Shown piece after piece: positions 57,162 through 64,000 of a DNA stretch of 64,000 bases. Origin of the DNA: Hamadaea sp013361475 (GTDB lineage Bacteria; Actinomycetota; Actinomycetes; Mycobacteriales; Micromonosporaceae); contig NZ_JBFAHM010000007.1 of assembly GCF_040654195.1 (NCBI RefSeq), positions 310,001-374,000 on the forward strand, given 5' to 3'. A program made the translations under genes and the position numbers. The notes beneath the pieces are model-generated. The model was not told where the DNA came from. It ran no database searches and saw only the letters and a program-made list of their open reading frames with translations. Each line of letters starts with the position of its first letter. Position 1 is the stretch's first letter.

Positions 57162-58577
57162 TTAACCGGCCACCTTCTCGGTGGACGGGGCCGACTCTTC
57201 GGCCTCCGCGGCCTTGCTCGCCGGGGCGATCCCGGCCAGCGCGAACGCACCTGCCGAGCTGCCCGTCGTGGACGCGTAGTCGTACGCGCTCTCGGCGTGC
57301 TCGGCGACGTCGATGCCCTCGACCTCGGTCTCCGCCGAGGTACGCAGGCCGATCGTGAACTTGATCGCGAGGGCGATCAAAGCCGCCACGCCGAACGAGT
57401 ACACCGTGACGATGCCGCTGCCCAGGGCCTGCCGGCCGAGCTGGGTCAGGCCACCGCCGTAGAACAGGCCGTTGTCGGCGCCGAGGATCTTGTCGTCGGT
57501 GATCCAGGAGTTCACGTAGTCGTTGGCGAACAGGCCCAGCGACAGCGAGCCGATCCAGCCTCCGACGAAGTGGACGCCGACCACGTCGAGCGAGTCGTCG
57601 AAGCCGAGCTTGTACTTCAGGCTCACCGCGAGCGCGCAGACCGCGCCGGCGACGATGCCGAGGACGATCGCCGCCCACGGCGAGATGAAGCCACACGCCG
57701 GGGTGATGGCGACCAGACCGGCCACCGCGCCGGAGGAGGCGCCGACCAGGGTGGGCTTGCCGCCCGACTTCAACCACTCGACCGCGATCCAGCCCAGCAC
57801 GGCGGCGGCCGTCGCGACCTGCGTGTTGATGAACGCGACCGCGGCGGTGCCGTCAGCGGTCAGCTCGGAGCCGGCGTTGAAGCCGAACCAGCCGAACCAC
57901 AGCAGGCCGGCGCCCAGCGCGACGAACGGCACGTTGTGCGGCTTGAAGGCCTCCTTCGGCCAGCCGATCCGCTTGCCCAGCACGAGTGCCACCGCGAGCG
58001 CCGCCGCACCGGCGTTGATGTGCACCGCGGTTCCACCGGCGAAGTCGAGAGCCTTGATCTTCATGCCGATGAAGCCGCCGCCCCAGATCCAGTGCGCGAC
58101 CGGCACGTAGACCAAGGTGAACCAGCCGAAGGCGAAGACCAGCCACCCGGCGAACTTGGTCCGGTCGGAGAGCGCACCGCTGATCAGGGCCACGGTGATG
58201 ATCGCGAACATCATCTGGAACGCCATGAAGACGAAGACCGGGATCCCCGTTGAGGCACCACCGGCGACCCAGAACGCCGCGAACGTGTCCTTGGTGTTTC
58301 CGCCCAGGTAGGCGGTGAAGCTGCCGATCAGGTTGTTCGCCGAGGCGTTGTCGTTCGTGCCGAAGGCCAGCGAGAAGCCGTAGACGAGCCACAGCACCGA
58401 GATGAGCCCGATCGTCACGAAGCTCATCATCATCATGTTCAGTACGCTCTTGGCCCGGTTGAGACCGCCGTAGAAGAAGGCGAGACCTGGCGTCATGAGC
58501 AACACAAGTGCGCTGGAGACGAGCAACCAGGTCGTGTTCCCGGTGTCGATCGTCGGCGCGTCCTCCAGGAGCAGCAC
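57162..58577 (-). CDS. amtB: Ammonium transporter AmtB
   Basis: A 471-residue ammonium channel with 11 predicted helices: LMTPGLAFFYGGLNRAKSVLNMMM at the first, twin pore His in AVHINAGAAALA and VVGVHFVGGWIG, gate Phe residues in FVFMAFQMMFAII. The C-terminal 60 residues are Ala/Ser/Glu-rich and cytosolic. GTG start with GAGGAGG upstream. First gene of amtB-glnB-glnD, preceded by two GlnR-type boxes. Confidence 0.96.
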   Translation of the reverse strand: MLLLEDAPTIDTGNTTWLLVSSALVLLMTPGLAFFYGGLNRAKSVLNMMMMSFVTIGLISVLWLVYGFSLAFGTNDNASANNLIGSFTAYLGGNTKDTFAAFWVAGGASTGIPVFVFMAFQMMFAIITVALISGALSDRTKFAGWLVFAFGWFTLVYVPVAHWIWGGGFIGMKIKALDFAGGTAVHINAGAAALAVALVLGKRIGWPKEAFKPHNVPFVALGAGLLWFGWFGFNAGSELTADGTAAVAFINTQVATAAAVLGWIAVEWLKSGGKPTLVGASSGAVAGLVAITPACGFISPWAAIVLGIVAGAVCALAVSLKYKLGFDDSLDVVGVHFVGGWIGSLSLGLFANDYVNSWITDDKILGADNGLFYGGGLTQLGRQALGSGIVTVYSFGVAALIALAIKFTIGLRTSAETEVEGIDVAEHAESAYDYASTTGSSAGAFALAGIAPASKAAEAEESAPSTEKVAG

Positions 58578-58688
58578 GTGCCCTCCTCAGTGAGTGGAAT
58601 TCTCCCTCCCGGCTTGGGGCCGCATCGCCGCTGCGCCGGTTGTTGGGGGAGCTTTCCGGGCGCGTGTTTCACGCATTCACGTTGCGCG

Positions 58689-58725
58689 GTTTCGTGTGTG
58701 TCACGAAGTGTTTCCGGCGTGTGAA
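58689..58725 (-). promoter_or_regulatory. Double GlnR box upstream of amtB
   Basis: On the minus strand TTCAC-N6-GAAAC (58725-58710), 5 nt, then GTGAC-N6-GAAAC (58704-58689). The actinobacterial GlnR consensus is gTnAC-N6-GaAAC, usually in two copies. The second copy is perfect and the first has one deviation; a third half-site GTGAA-N5-GAAAC lies at 58680-58666. About 110-150 nt ahead of the amtB GTG. Confidence 0.8.
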
Positions 58726-58763
58726 GAAATCCTCACGGGCCGTCGCGGCCCGGGCGTTTTGCA

Positions 58764-58822
58764 CTGGATCAGGGTTCTCGGTCGAATCTTGGTTCATGAT
58801 TCGACCCGGAACCCTGATCCAG
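58764..58822. repeat. Family B inverted repeat
   Basis: 25-nt arms (58764-58788 and 58798-58822), outer CTGGATCAGGGTT, with mismatches where the left arm has CTCGG and the right arm CCGGG; loop TTGGTTCAT. It lies between the phosphotransferase stop (58901) and the GlnR sites of amtB. In the 323-nt gap 58578-58900 only this repeat and the GlnR boxes are recognised. Confidence 0.92.
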
Positions 58823-58900
58823 CTACGTGGCCGCCGGCGTCGCAGACGGACCGCCACGCGGCCGGCGGCGCTCAGGAGCGTGGCACCAGGAGGGCGGAGC

Positions 58901-59692
58901 TCAGCGGAGGGCGTGCTCCAGCGTGTAGCGCTCGTAGTCGAGCAGGCGCAGGTCACGCATCGGGCGACGAAGGTGGCCCTTGTTGACGATCCGGACGAAC
59001 GCGGGATCGCCCGCGGCCGCCATCCGGCGGATCCCCTCGACGTGGTCGACGATGCGTTTGCGGATCGTGCGGACGAGGCGATGGCGGTCCCGCGGGATCA
59101 ACCCGTACGCGTCGGCGAACAGCCGCAGCCGGCGGGGCCGGTCGGGCCGGTGCCACCCGAGGGTCACCGAATCCCGGTCGCTGAACAGCGGCACCCAGGT
59201 CCAGGCGGCGTACGCGACGTCGTAGATCCGGGCGCCCGGCGAGGCCAGGTCGAAGTCGATCATCGCCAGGGTGCCGTCCGGTCGCCAGATGACGTTGTGC
59301 GGCGCGGCGTCGTGGTGGCAGATGACCTCGGCGTCCGGCGGAGGCGGGCCGAACGACCGCCACACCGCCCCAGGCGGCGGCCGGAAACCGGCCTGTGCGT
59401 CGTGGAACATGCGCAGCATGGTGGCGACGGTGACGAGCGCCTCGTCGGTCACCCAGTAAGGCTTGAGCGGATATTCGCCGCACTCGCCGGTCAGGTAGGA
59501 GAGGACCTCGCGGCCCTGCGTGTCCATGCCGAGCGCCCGGGGCGAGCCGGTGAACCCGGCGTGCTCCAGATGGCGCAGCAGAGCGTGGACCGACGGAGTC
59601 CAGGGCCCGGCGTTCCGGCGTACGGTGTCTCCCACCCGCACTACGGTCGAGACGTTGCCTCCGCGCAGCGGGATCTCATAGTCCACAGTCAC
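58901..59692 (-). CDS. Aminoglycoside phosphotransferase-family kinase-like protein
   Basis: A 263-residue APH-fold protein. Catalytic loop ICHHDAAPHNVIW (His-x-Asp), metal motif MIDFDLASPG (DFD), and C-terminal helical lobe LFSDRDSVTLGWHRPDRPRR. The N-terminal lobe is short (about 60 residues before GREVLSYLTGECGEYP). It overlaps the ftsY stop by ATGA. Small-molecule kinases of this family are very varied; resistance is not implied. It probably shares the ftsY transcript, ended by the family B repeat. Confidence 0.82.
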   Translation of the reverse strand: MTVDYEIPLRGGNVSTVVRVGDTVRRNAGPWTPSVHALLRHLEHAGFTGSPRALGMDTQGREVLSYLTGECGEYPLKPYWVTDEALVTVATMLRMFHDAQAGFRPPPGAVWRSFGPPPPDAEVICHHDAAPHNVIWRPDGTLAMIDFDLASPGARIYDVAYAAWTWVPLFSDRDSVTLGWHRPDRPRRLRLFADAYGLIPRDRHRLVRTIRKRIVDHVEGIRRMAAAGDPAFVRIVNKGHLRRPMRDLRLLDYERYTLEHALR

Positions 59693-60873
59693 ACGGCGTC
59701 CGGGTGCTCGGTGCCCAGCAGAGCGCTGACGAAGGCGGCGGGCTCGAACGGGGCCAGATCGTCCGGGCCCTCGCCGAGTCCGACCAGTTTGACCGGGATC
59801 CCGAGCTTGCGCTGCACAGCGATGACGATACCGCCCTTGGCGGTTCCGTCCAGCTTCGTGAGCACGACACCCGTGACGTCGCAGACCTCCATGAAGACGC
59901 GGGCCTGCTCCAGGCCGTTCTGCCCGGTCGTGGCGTCCAGGATGAGCAGGGTCTCGTCGACCGGACCGTGCTTTTCCACTACCCGCTTGACCTTGCCCAG
60001 CTCGTCCATCAGGCCGATCTTGTTCTGCAGTCGGCCCGCGGTGTCGATCAGCACCGTGTCCACGCCGGTGTCGATTCCCTGCTTGACCGCGTCGTACGCC
60101 ACGGCGGCCGGGTCACCGCCCTCCGGCCCCCGGACGACGGTCGCGCCGACCCGGCTGCCCCAGGTGGCGAGCTGGTCGGCGGCGGCAGCCCGGAAGGTGT
60201 CGGCCGCGCCGAGGACGACGCTGTGGCCGTCGGCGACCAGCACCCGGGCGACCTTGCCGCAGGTCGTGGTCTTGCCGGCGCCGTTCACCCCGACGACCAG
60301 GATCACCGCCGGACGGCCGTCCTGCGGCGTCGCCTTCAGCGATCGGTCGAGCTTCGGGTCGAGCGCCTCGGTCAGTTCCTCGGCGAGCAGCGTCTTGACG
60401 TCGGCGACGGTACGCGTACCGAGGACGCGGGTACGCTCGCGCAGCTTGGCGACGATCTGACCGGTCGCCTCGACGCCGACGTCCGCCGTGATCAGGCTCT
60501 CCTCGATCTCCTCCCAGCCGTCCTCGTCCAGGCGATCCCGGGACAGGACGGCAAGCAGGCCTCGGCCGAGGGCGTTCTGACTGCGGGACAGGCGGCTGCG
60601 CAGGCGTACGAGTCGGCCGGCGGTGGGCTCAGGAACCTCGACCTGGGGTTTGACCTCCAGTTTCGGCTCTAGGTGAACCTCCGGTTTCGGCTCGACCACG
60701 ACGACGGCGGGCGGCTCGACCGGTGGTGCGACCTCGTCGGGAGTCGTGACCTCGGCACTCGGCGCGGACGGCTGCGGCGGAACGCTGCGGCGAGAGCGAC
60801 GAACTGCGAAGACGACGAGCGCGGCGCCGATCAGAACGATCAGCACCACCAGAGGGATGACGAGGTTTTCCAT
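59689..60873 (-). CDS. ftsY: Signal recognition particle receptor FtsY
   Basis: A 394-residue SRP receptor GTPase. It starts with a membrane helix (MENLVIPLVVLIVLIGAALV) typical of actinobacterial FtsY, followed by an acidic Pro/Val/Glu linker, the N domain and G domain with GVNGAGKTTTCGKVA, DTAGRLQNK and TKLDGTAKGGIVIAV. Works with Ffh. Overlaps the phosphotransferase gene by ATGA; divergent from the AAA ATPase gene. The smc-ftsY closeness follows other Actinobacteria, with two genes inserted here. Confidence 0.97.
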   Translation of the reverse strand: MENLVIPLVVLIVLIGAALVVFAVRRSRRSVPPQPSAPSAEVTTPDEVAPPVEPPAVVVVEPKPEVHLEPKLEVKPQVEVPEPTAGRLVRLRSRLSRSQNALGRGLLAVLSRDRLDEDGWEEIEESLITADVGVEATGQIVAKLRERTRVLGTRTVADVKTLLAEELTEALDPKLDRSLKATPQDGRPAVILVVGVNGAGKTTTCGKVARVLVADGHSVVLGAADTFRAAAADQLATWGSRVGATVVRGPEGGDPAAVAYDAVKQGIDTGVDTVLIDTAGRLQNKIGLMDELGKVKRVVEKHGPVDETLLILDATTGQNGLEQARVFMEVCDVTGVVLTKLDGTAKGGIVIAVQRKLGIPVKLVGLGEGPDDLAPFEPAAFVSALLGTEHPDAV

Positions 60874-60977
60874 CCAGTCATCCTCTCAGACTCCCGCCGT
60901 CCGGCGTCGGCACGGCGGCGCTCGCCGTCACCCGAAATCCGTTGATCGACCGGGGGCGTTGCCCCGATCATGGTCGA

Positions 60978-62042
60978 GTGTCTTTCCCGCACACCTTTTA
61001 CCTGGATGACGCCGACTCTCCGGTCGACGTGATCGACGCCATGGCGCTCGCCGAGTTCGCGACGGGCGCTCAGCCCTTCGCGCGTACGCATCGCCTGGAA
61101 CGGGTGCGGGCGGACGCGTTGCTCCTGCCGGCCGGAGCCGAGATCCGGCGCGCCGCCCGGGACGACGGCACCAGCTCGCACCTGGCCACCGGCGAAGGCT
61201 GGACGCTGCGCGCCGTACGCTGGCGCGGCGGTTCCGCCGTGGTGACCGTCACGGCGGCCTCCGCCGACCTGGCCCGGACGGTGCTCGAGGAGAGCGTCAA
61301 GGACGTTCAGGAGCCGGAGCCCACCGACACCGAGACCGTCGAGGTCGGCTTCGCCCACTTCACGGGCAACGGACCCCGTCGCGCGGTACGCAAGATCGCC
61401 ACCACGCCGTGGCCCGAGCTGCGGCGGAACTACGCGAACGCGGTCGCCGAGCAGTTCGACCGGTTGATGGCGCTCACGCCGGACACGATCGACGGGCGCC
61501 TGCTGCTCCTGCACGGCCCGCCCGGCACCGGCAAGACGACGGTGTTGCGGAGCCTCGCGCGCGAATGGCGTTCGTGGTGCCGGATCGACGCCGTCATCGA
61601 CCCGGAAGTGCTCTTCGGTACGCCGTCGTACCTGATGAGCATGGCGGTCGGCCCGGACGACGACGAAGAAGGCCCCCGCTGGCGGATGCTGCTCCTGGAA
61701 GACTGCGACGAACTCATCCGGGGCGAGGCGAAGCAGTCGACCGGGCAGGCGCTGTCCCGGCTGCTCAACCTCACCGACGGGCTGCTCGGGCAGGGGCGCA
61801 ACGTGCTGGTCGCGATCACCACGAACGAAGATCTCGCGCGGCTGCACCCGGCGGTTCTGCGCCCCGGCCGGTGCCTCGCCCGGATCGAGGTCACCGCGCT
61901 GCCCCACACCGAGGCCGCGAGCTGGCTCGGTACGCCGACCGGCATCCCGTCCCGCGGCGCGACCCTCGCCGAGCTGTACGCCCTCCGCTCCGGCACACTG
62001 ACCGCCCCGGTCGAGGACGAGCGCGTCGGTCAGTACCTCTGA
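60978..62042 (+). CDS. DUF5925-type AAA+ ATPase
   Basis: A 354-residue protein. Residues 1-120 (FYLDDADSPVDVIDAMALAEF; TGEGWTLRAVRWRGGSAVVTV) match the DUF5925 N-terminal domain; the ATPase core follows, with Walker A LLHGPPGTGKTT, Walker B RMLLLEDCDELI, sensor NVLVAITTNEDLARLHPAVLRPGRC (including an Arg finger-type RPGR). GTG chosen because residues before it lack the family pattern; no RBS. Divergent from ftsY. No known role; relatives often have a partner gene, none visible here. Confidence 0.84.
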   Translation: MSFPHTFYLDDADSPVDVIDAMALAEFATGAQPFARTHRLERVRADALLLPAGAEIRRAARDDGTSSHLATGEGWTLRAVRWRGGSAVVTVTAASADLARTVLEESVKDVQEPEPTDTETVEVGFAHFTGNGPRRAVRKIATTPWPELRRNYANAVAEQFDRLMALTPDTIDGRLLLLHGPPGTGKTTVLRSLAREWRSWCRIDAVIDPEVLFGTPSYLMSMAVGPDDDEEGPRWRMLLLEDCDELIRGEAKQSTGQALSRLLNLTDGLLGQGRNVLVAITTNEDLARLHPAVLRPGRCLARIEVTALPHTEAASWLGTPTGIPSRGATLAELYALRSGTLTAPVEDERVGQYL

Positions 62043-62079
62043 CGCCCGCGGTCGTCCCCGCGCCGCCGACGACGCTTAT

Positions 62080-62142
62080 CGCTGGATCAGGGTTCTCGGT
62101 CGAATCATGGCGCAAGATTCGACCTGGAACCCTGATCCAGCG
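62080..62142. repeat. Family B inverted repeat
   Basis: 27-nt arms (62080-62106 and 62116-62142) CGCTGGATCAGGGTT... with CTCGG versus CCTGG mismatches, loop ATGGCGCAA (TTGCGCCAT when read on the minus strand, matching the loop pattern of the other copies in inverted orientation). Between convergent AAA ATPase and HAD genes. Confidence 0.92.
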
Positions 62143-62147
62143 CGGAA

Positions 62148-62207
62148 GCGCCCGGGGTCGACAGCGAGCGCACGGGGCCGACAGCGAGCGCACGGGGTCG
62201 ACAGCGA
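62148..62207. repeat. Three tandem 20-bp repeats
   Basis: GCGCACGGGGTCGACAGCGA in three units (62148-62167, 62168-62187, 62188-62207), differing at two positions in total. They abut the stop codon of the HAD gene (62209) and follow directly after the family B repeat. Looks like a small minisatellite. Confidence 0.85.
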
Positions 62208-62208
62208 G

Positions 62209-62814
62209 TCAGAGGCCGAGCGCGGCCTTCAGGTAGGGAAGGTCGGCGTGTCCGCTCCACCGGAAGGCGGCGATCCCGACCCGCCGCGCGCCTTCGACGT
62301 TGCGTTGTGAGTCGTCCACGAACAGGCAGTAGCGCTGCACTGTGCGTACGGCGACGCAGGCGGCCTGGAAGTATTCGGGCTGCGGTTTGGCGTACCCGAG
62401 GTCGGAGGAGTTGACGACGGCGTCGAAGTCCTCGGCGATGCCCAGCTGGACGAGGTCGTCGCCCAGGTCGCGGGGGGCGTTCGAGCACAGCGCGACGGGG
62501 ACGCCGGCCGCGCGTACCTCCCGGATGAACTCCAGCACCTCGCGGTCGATGTACCCCCGGTACCGGGCCAGCTCGTCCACGTCAGCGTCGGTCAGGCCGA
62601 GGGCCGAGCCGACGTCGGCGAGCCATTCGGCCCGGGTCCACCCGCCGGTGACCAGTGTCCGGTACCGATCGGGCTCCATCGCCGCCTGGAAGATCGCCCC
62701 GGGTTCGAGGAAGTGCCGGTCCTCGATCGCCGCGTCGATCGCGCCGTCGTAGTGGCGCAGCACTCCGTCCAGGTCGAGCAGCAAGGCCTTCGCGGGTTCG
62801 CGTACGCCGGTCAT
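62209..62814 (-). CDS. HAD-superfamily hydrolase
   Basis: A 201-residue phosphatase-like protein. Motif I ALLLDLDGVLRHYD with nucleophile Asp and general acid Asp; motif II VALCSNAP; motif III Lys in LGYAKPQPEYF; motif IV LFVDDSQRNVEGARRVG. The cap is helical (subclass I). ATG start shares a base with the smc stop (TGATG). Substrate unknown; relatives include haloacid dehalogenase- and epoxide-hydrolase-like phosphatases. Confidence 0.88.
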   Translation of the reverse strand: MTGVREPAKALLLDLDGVLRHYDGAIDAAIEDRHFLEPGAIFQAAMEPDRYRTLVTGGWTRAEWLADVGSALGLTDADVDELARYRGYIDREVLEFIREVRAAGVPVALCSNAPRDLGDDLVQLGIAEDFDAVVNSSDLGYAKPQPEYFQAACVAVRTVQRYCLFVDDSQRNVEGARRVGIAAFRWSGHADLPYLKAALGL

Positions 62815-64000
62815 CAATCGTCCTCACGAGACAGTCGCTGGCTGATCACCTCGGTCACCCCGGCGCGCATGGTGACGCCGTACAACGCGTCGGCGACCTC
62901 CATGGTGCGCTTCTGGTGGGTGATGATGATCAGCTGGCTCTTCTCGCGGAGCTGCTCGAAGAGGGTGATCAGGCGGCCGAGGTTGACGTCGTCGAGCGCC
63001 GCCTCCACCTCGTCCATGATGTAGAACGGGCTGGGGCGGGCGCGGAAGATCGCGCAGAGCAGCGCGACCGCGGTCAGCGACCGCTCGCCACCGGACAGCA
63101 GCGACAGCCGCTTGATCTTCTTGCCCGGCGGGCGCGCCTCCACCTCGACGCCGGTGGTGAGCATGTCCTCGGGGTCGGTGAGGATCAGCCGGCCCTCGCC
63201 GCCCGGGAACAGCACCTTGAAGACCTGCTCGAACTCCCGCGCGGTGTCGTGGAACGCGTCGGCGAAGACCTGCAGGATGCGGTCGTCGACGTCCTTGACG
63301 ACGGTCAGCAGGTCCTTCCGCGTGGCCTTGAGGTCTTCGAGCTGGTCGGACAGGAACTTGTAGCGTTCCTCCAGCGCTGCGAACTCCTCCAGGGCCAGCG
63401 GGTTGACCTTGCCGAGCAGCGCCAGCTCGCGTTCCGCCTTGGCGGCGCGCTTCTCCTGGATCGCCCGGTCGTAGGGAATGGGGTCGGTCTCCTCGTCCCC
63501 CAGGACGGGCACGGGAACGTGCGGGCCGTACTCGCCGAGCAGGGTGTCGACGTCGATCGAGTATTCCTCGGCCGCCTTGGCCTCCAGCTGCTCGATGCGC
63601 AGCCGCTGCTCGGCCCGGGCGACCTCGTCCCGGTGCACCTCGCTCGTCAGCCGGTCCAGGTCGCCGCCGAGCCGCTTGGCGTCCGCGCGTACCTCGGCCA
63701 GCTCAGCCTCCCGCGCGGTCCGCGCCTCCGCGAGCTCGTCGCGGCGGCTCGCGGCCATCGTCAGAGCACCGGACAACTGCTGCAGGGCCAGGCGCGCGCC
63801 GCTCTCCACGGCTCGCGCGATGCCGGCGCCGCGTTCCCGGGCCGCGCGCCGAGCGGCCGCCCGTTCTCTCGCGGCTCGTTCGGCCTGCGCCTGGCGCAAC
63901 AGGGAATCCGCCCGGCCCGCGATGCTCGAGACCCGTTCCTCACTTGTACGCACAGCGAGGCGGACTTCCATCTCGTTCTGCCGGGCCTGGGGCACCAGCG
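62814..64000 (-). CDS. smc: Chromosome segregation protein SMC (C-terminal part; 5' end off window)
   Basis: The last about 395 residues of SMC, the condensin ATPase. Coiled coil with dense Arg/Ala/Glu (RDELAEARTAREAELAEVRA), then the C-terminal head: VNPLALEEFAALEERYKFLSDQ, VEARPPGKKIKRLSLLSGGERSLTAVALL (signature), FYIMDEVEAALDDVN (Walker B/D-loop) and SQLIIITHQKRTMEVADALYG. The gene is preceded (off window) by its N-terminal half. Same-strand order smc-HAD and ftsY follows the actinobacterial neighbourhood. Confidence 0.95.
   Translation of the reverse strand, partial: LVPQARQNEMEVRLAVRTSEERVSSIAGRADSLLRQAQAERAARERAAARRAARERGAGIARAVESGARLALQQLSGALTMAASRRDELAEARTAREAELAEVRADAKRLGGDLDRLTSEVHRDEVARAEQRLRIEQLEAKAAEEYSIDVDTLLGEYGPHVPVPVLGDEETDPIPYDRAIQEKRAAKAERELALLGKVNPLALEEFAALEERYKFLSDQLEDLKATRKDLLTVVKDVDDRILQVFADAFHDTAREFEQVFKVLFPGGEGRLILTDPEDMLTTGVEVEARPPGKKIKRLSLLSGGERSLTAVALLCAIFRARPSPFYIMDEVEAALDDVNLGRLITLFEQLREKSQLIIITHQKRTMEVADALYGVTMRAGVTEVISQRLSREDD

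Noticed and set aside
54616..57165. 849-codon plus-strand open frame
   Set aside because: Antisense to glnD and glnB; a high-GC artefact with no recognisable domain.
58901..59692. Aminoglycoside resistance gene
   Set aside because: Only the general kinase fold is shown; the gene is coupled to ftsY and lacks mobile or resistance context.
10470..62142. CRISPR array as explanation of the dispersed repeats
   Set aside because: Copies are kilobases apart, are themselves long inverted repeats and have no spacer array or cas genes.
1..64000. tRNA or rRNA genes
   Set aside because: No cloverleaf with a TTCGA-type T-loop and acceptor pairing was recognised in intergenic regions. An automated tRNA scan was not possible.

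Overview
The window is a high-GC actinobacterial chromosome segment, most likely from Micromonosporaceae (Micromonospora/Actinoplanes relatives). Evidence: strong G/C third-position bias, many GTG starts and 1-4 nt stop/start overlaps; housekeeping gene blocks in the order known from Mycobacterium tuberculosis (ispG-rseP-dxr; rlmN-cdsA-frr-pyrH-tsf-rpsB; rnhB-lepB-rplS-trmD-rimM-khpA-rpsP; ffh-glnD-glnB-amt-ftsY-smc); and a namH-like hydroxylase, fitting the N-glycolylated muramic acid of this family. No rRNA, tRNA, CRISPR array, prophage or transposase gene was seen.

Layout. 1-6.6 kb: a truncated NIT-type sensor kinase, a lone amino-acid-type binding lipoprotein, and a NitT/TauT-type ABC importer split over two divergent transcripts, ending in a cupin and an F420-type nitroreductase. 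6.8-9.7 kb: VIT/CCC1-like transporter, map, a PPOx-fold protein and a class-I glutamine amidotransferase. 9.0-14.6 kb: a gamma-glutamyl amine catabolic set (glutamine-synthetase-like ligase, aldehyde dehydrogenase, SDR, PuuD-like hydrolase, divergent FAD amine oxidase). 14.6-19.6 kb: an ABC-2 exporter of two permeases plus an ATPase, a membrane protein, a GNAT and a PadR regulator. 19.7-23.9 kb: ispG-rseP-dxr and a GNAT. 24-27 kb: MMPL exporter and divergent TetR regulator. 27-29 kb: namH and a DUF2631 protein. 29.2-35.8 kb: DivIVA-repeat protein, rlmN, cdsA, frr, pyrH, tsf, rpsB. 36-41 kb: a membrane protein, yraN-comM-dprA (DNA processing), DUF2469 and rnhB. 41.2-47.5 kb: M23 peptidase, class-V aminotransferase, two tandem signal peptidases, rplS, trmD, rimM, khpA, rpsP. 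47.8-52.8 kb: two DUF402 paralogues, proS, an amidohydrolase and a secreted GDSL lipase. 52.9-64 kb: ffh, glnD-glnB-amtB with a double GlnR box, a phosphotransferase, ftsY, a DUF5925-type AAA ATPase, a HAD hydrolase and the C-terminal part of smc.

The main unexplained structure is two families of long inverted repeats placed at gene 3' ends. Family A has four copies of about 75 nt (one expanded to 112 nt), with TGATCATTGCGTCA-type arms around a conserved asymmetric core. Family B has four close copies plus one relative, with arms starting near CTGGATCAGGG and a 9-nt loop of pattern TTGNNNCAT. They lack U-tracts and recur between unrelated genes, so they look like dispersed genome-specific repeats (REP/MITE-like) or unconventional 3'-end elements rather than ordinary terminators.

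Other regulatory structure: a stem-loop between a binding-protein gene and its permease gene, a GC hairpin just ahead of rplS, palindromic operators at PadR and TetR genes, and three probable leaderless transcripts with a -10-like hexamer exactly 7 nt ahead of GTG.
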